A stretch of DNA of 5,901 nucleotides from an uncultured Ruminococcus sp. (GTDB lineage: Bacteria; Bacillota; Clostridia; Oscillospirales; Ruminococcaceae). The DNA lies in contig CAJKFZ010000167.1 in NCBI GenBank assembly GCA_905199285.1, forward strand, positions 1-5,901, read 5' to 3'. The first letter of the stretch is position 1, and each line of letters begins with the position of its first letter. Below are positions 5,851 to 5,901 of the stretch, piece by piece. The notes beneath the pieces are model-generated. The model saw nothing but the letters and a program-made list of their open reading frames with translations. It did not search any database and had not been told where the DNA came from. A program made the position numbers and the translations under genes.

Positions 5851-5901
5851 TTTGAAAGAAAAAAACATAAAAATAAAACCCAAATAAAGAAAAAGGGCAT
5901 A
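5851..5901. other. AT-rich end of window, nothing recognised
   Basis: The 51 bases after the DHH stop are A-rich on the plus strand. There is a weak CCC/GGG pair at the edge (about 5879-5881 with 5896-5898) but no convincing terminator hairpin before the window ends. A terminator, if present, may lie beyond the edge. Confidence 0.4.

Overview
The window looks like a decayed phage-type replication/recombination module from a low-to-mid GC Firmicute, most likely a gut or rumen Clostridia (Oscillospiraceae/Lachnospiraceae-like) genome. This is inferred from strong GGAGG ribosome binding sites, the set of phage-type proteins (sigma-70 region 4-like protein, small helical protein, DUF2800 nuclease, DUF2815 ssDNA-binding-like protein, family A DNA polymerase, all on the + strand in the usual order), and an NrnA-type DHH phosphoesterase. 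No species can be named from the sequence alone.

Layout. Bases 1-480 have no recognisable gene. They hold an AT-rich promoter-like stretch (27-76), several inverted repeats, and an unrecognised minus-strand open frame (119-475). At 462-495 a perfect 11-bp hairpin followed by six T overlaps the Shine-Dalgarno site of the first gene. From 496 to 4760 the genes run head to tail: sigma-like regulator (496-1077), 114-aa small protein (1143-1487), DUF2800 nuclease (1484-2601), DUF2815 protein (2603-3169), a hairpin-rich intergenic repeat (3170-3280) and a polymerase (3291-4760). A junction near 4744 is followed by the 3' tail of an unknown gene (4744-4866) and an intact DHH/DHHA1 phosphoesterase gene (4918-5850) of visibly more AT-rich, different codon style, possibly with its own promoter.

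State of the module. DUF2800 has two separate lesions about 60 bases apart: an in-frame TAG at 2099-2101 and a one-base loss near 2161. Together they cut off the C-terminal cysteine triad. The polymerase keeps its exonuclease domain and motifs A and B, but the frame ends before motif C, so it should not polymerise. The primase/helicase genes that commonly follow the polymerase in such modules are absent. The simplest reading is a prophage or integrative-element remnant with a deletion whose right edge lies near 4744, joined to another locus. In a working element these genes would supply late-type transcription control (sigma-like protein), DNA end processing (DUF2800), ssDNA protection (DUF2815) and element DNA synthesis (polymerase). 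The DHH protein belongs to nanoRNA/pAp turnover and is probably unrelated to the phage module.

I see no clear new defence system. The most open question is the 5' region (1-495), which could be a regulated leader or a free-standing terminated RNA.
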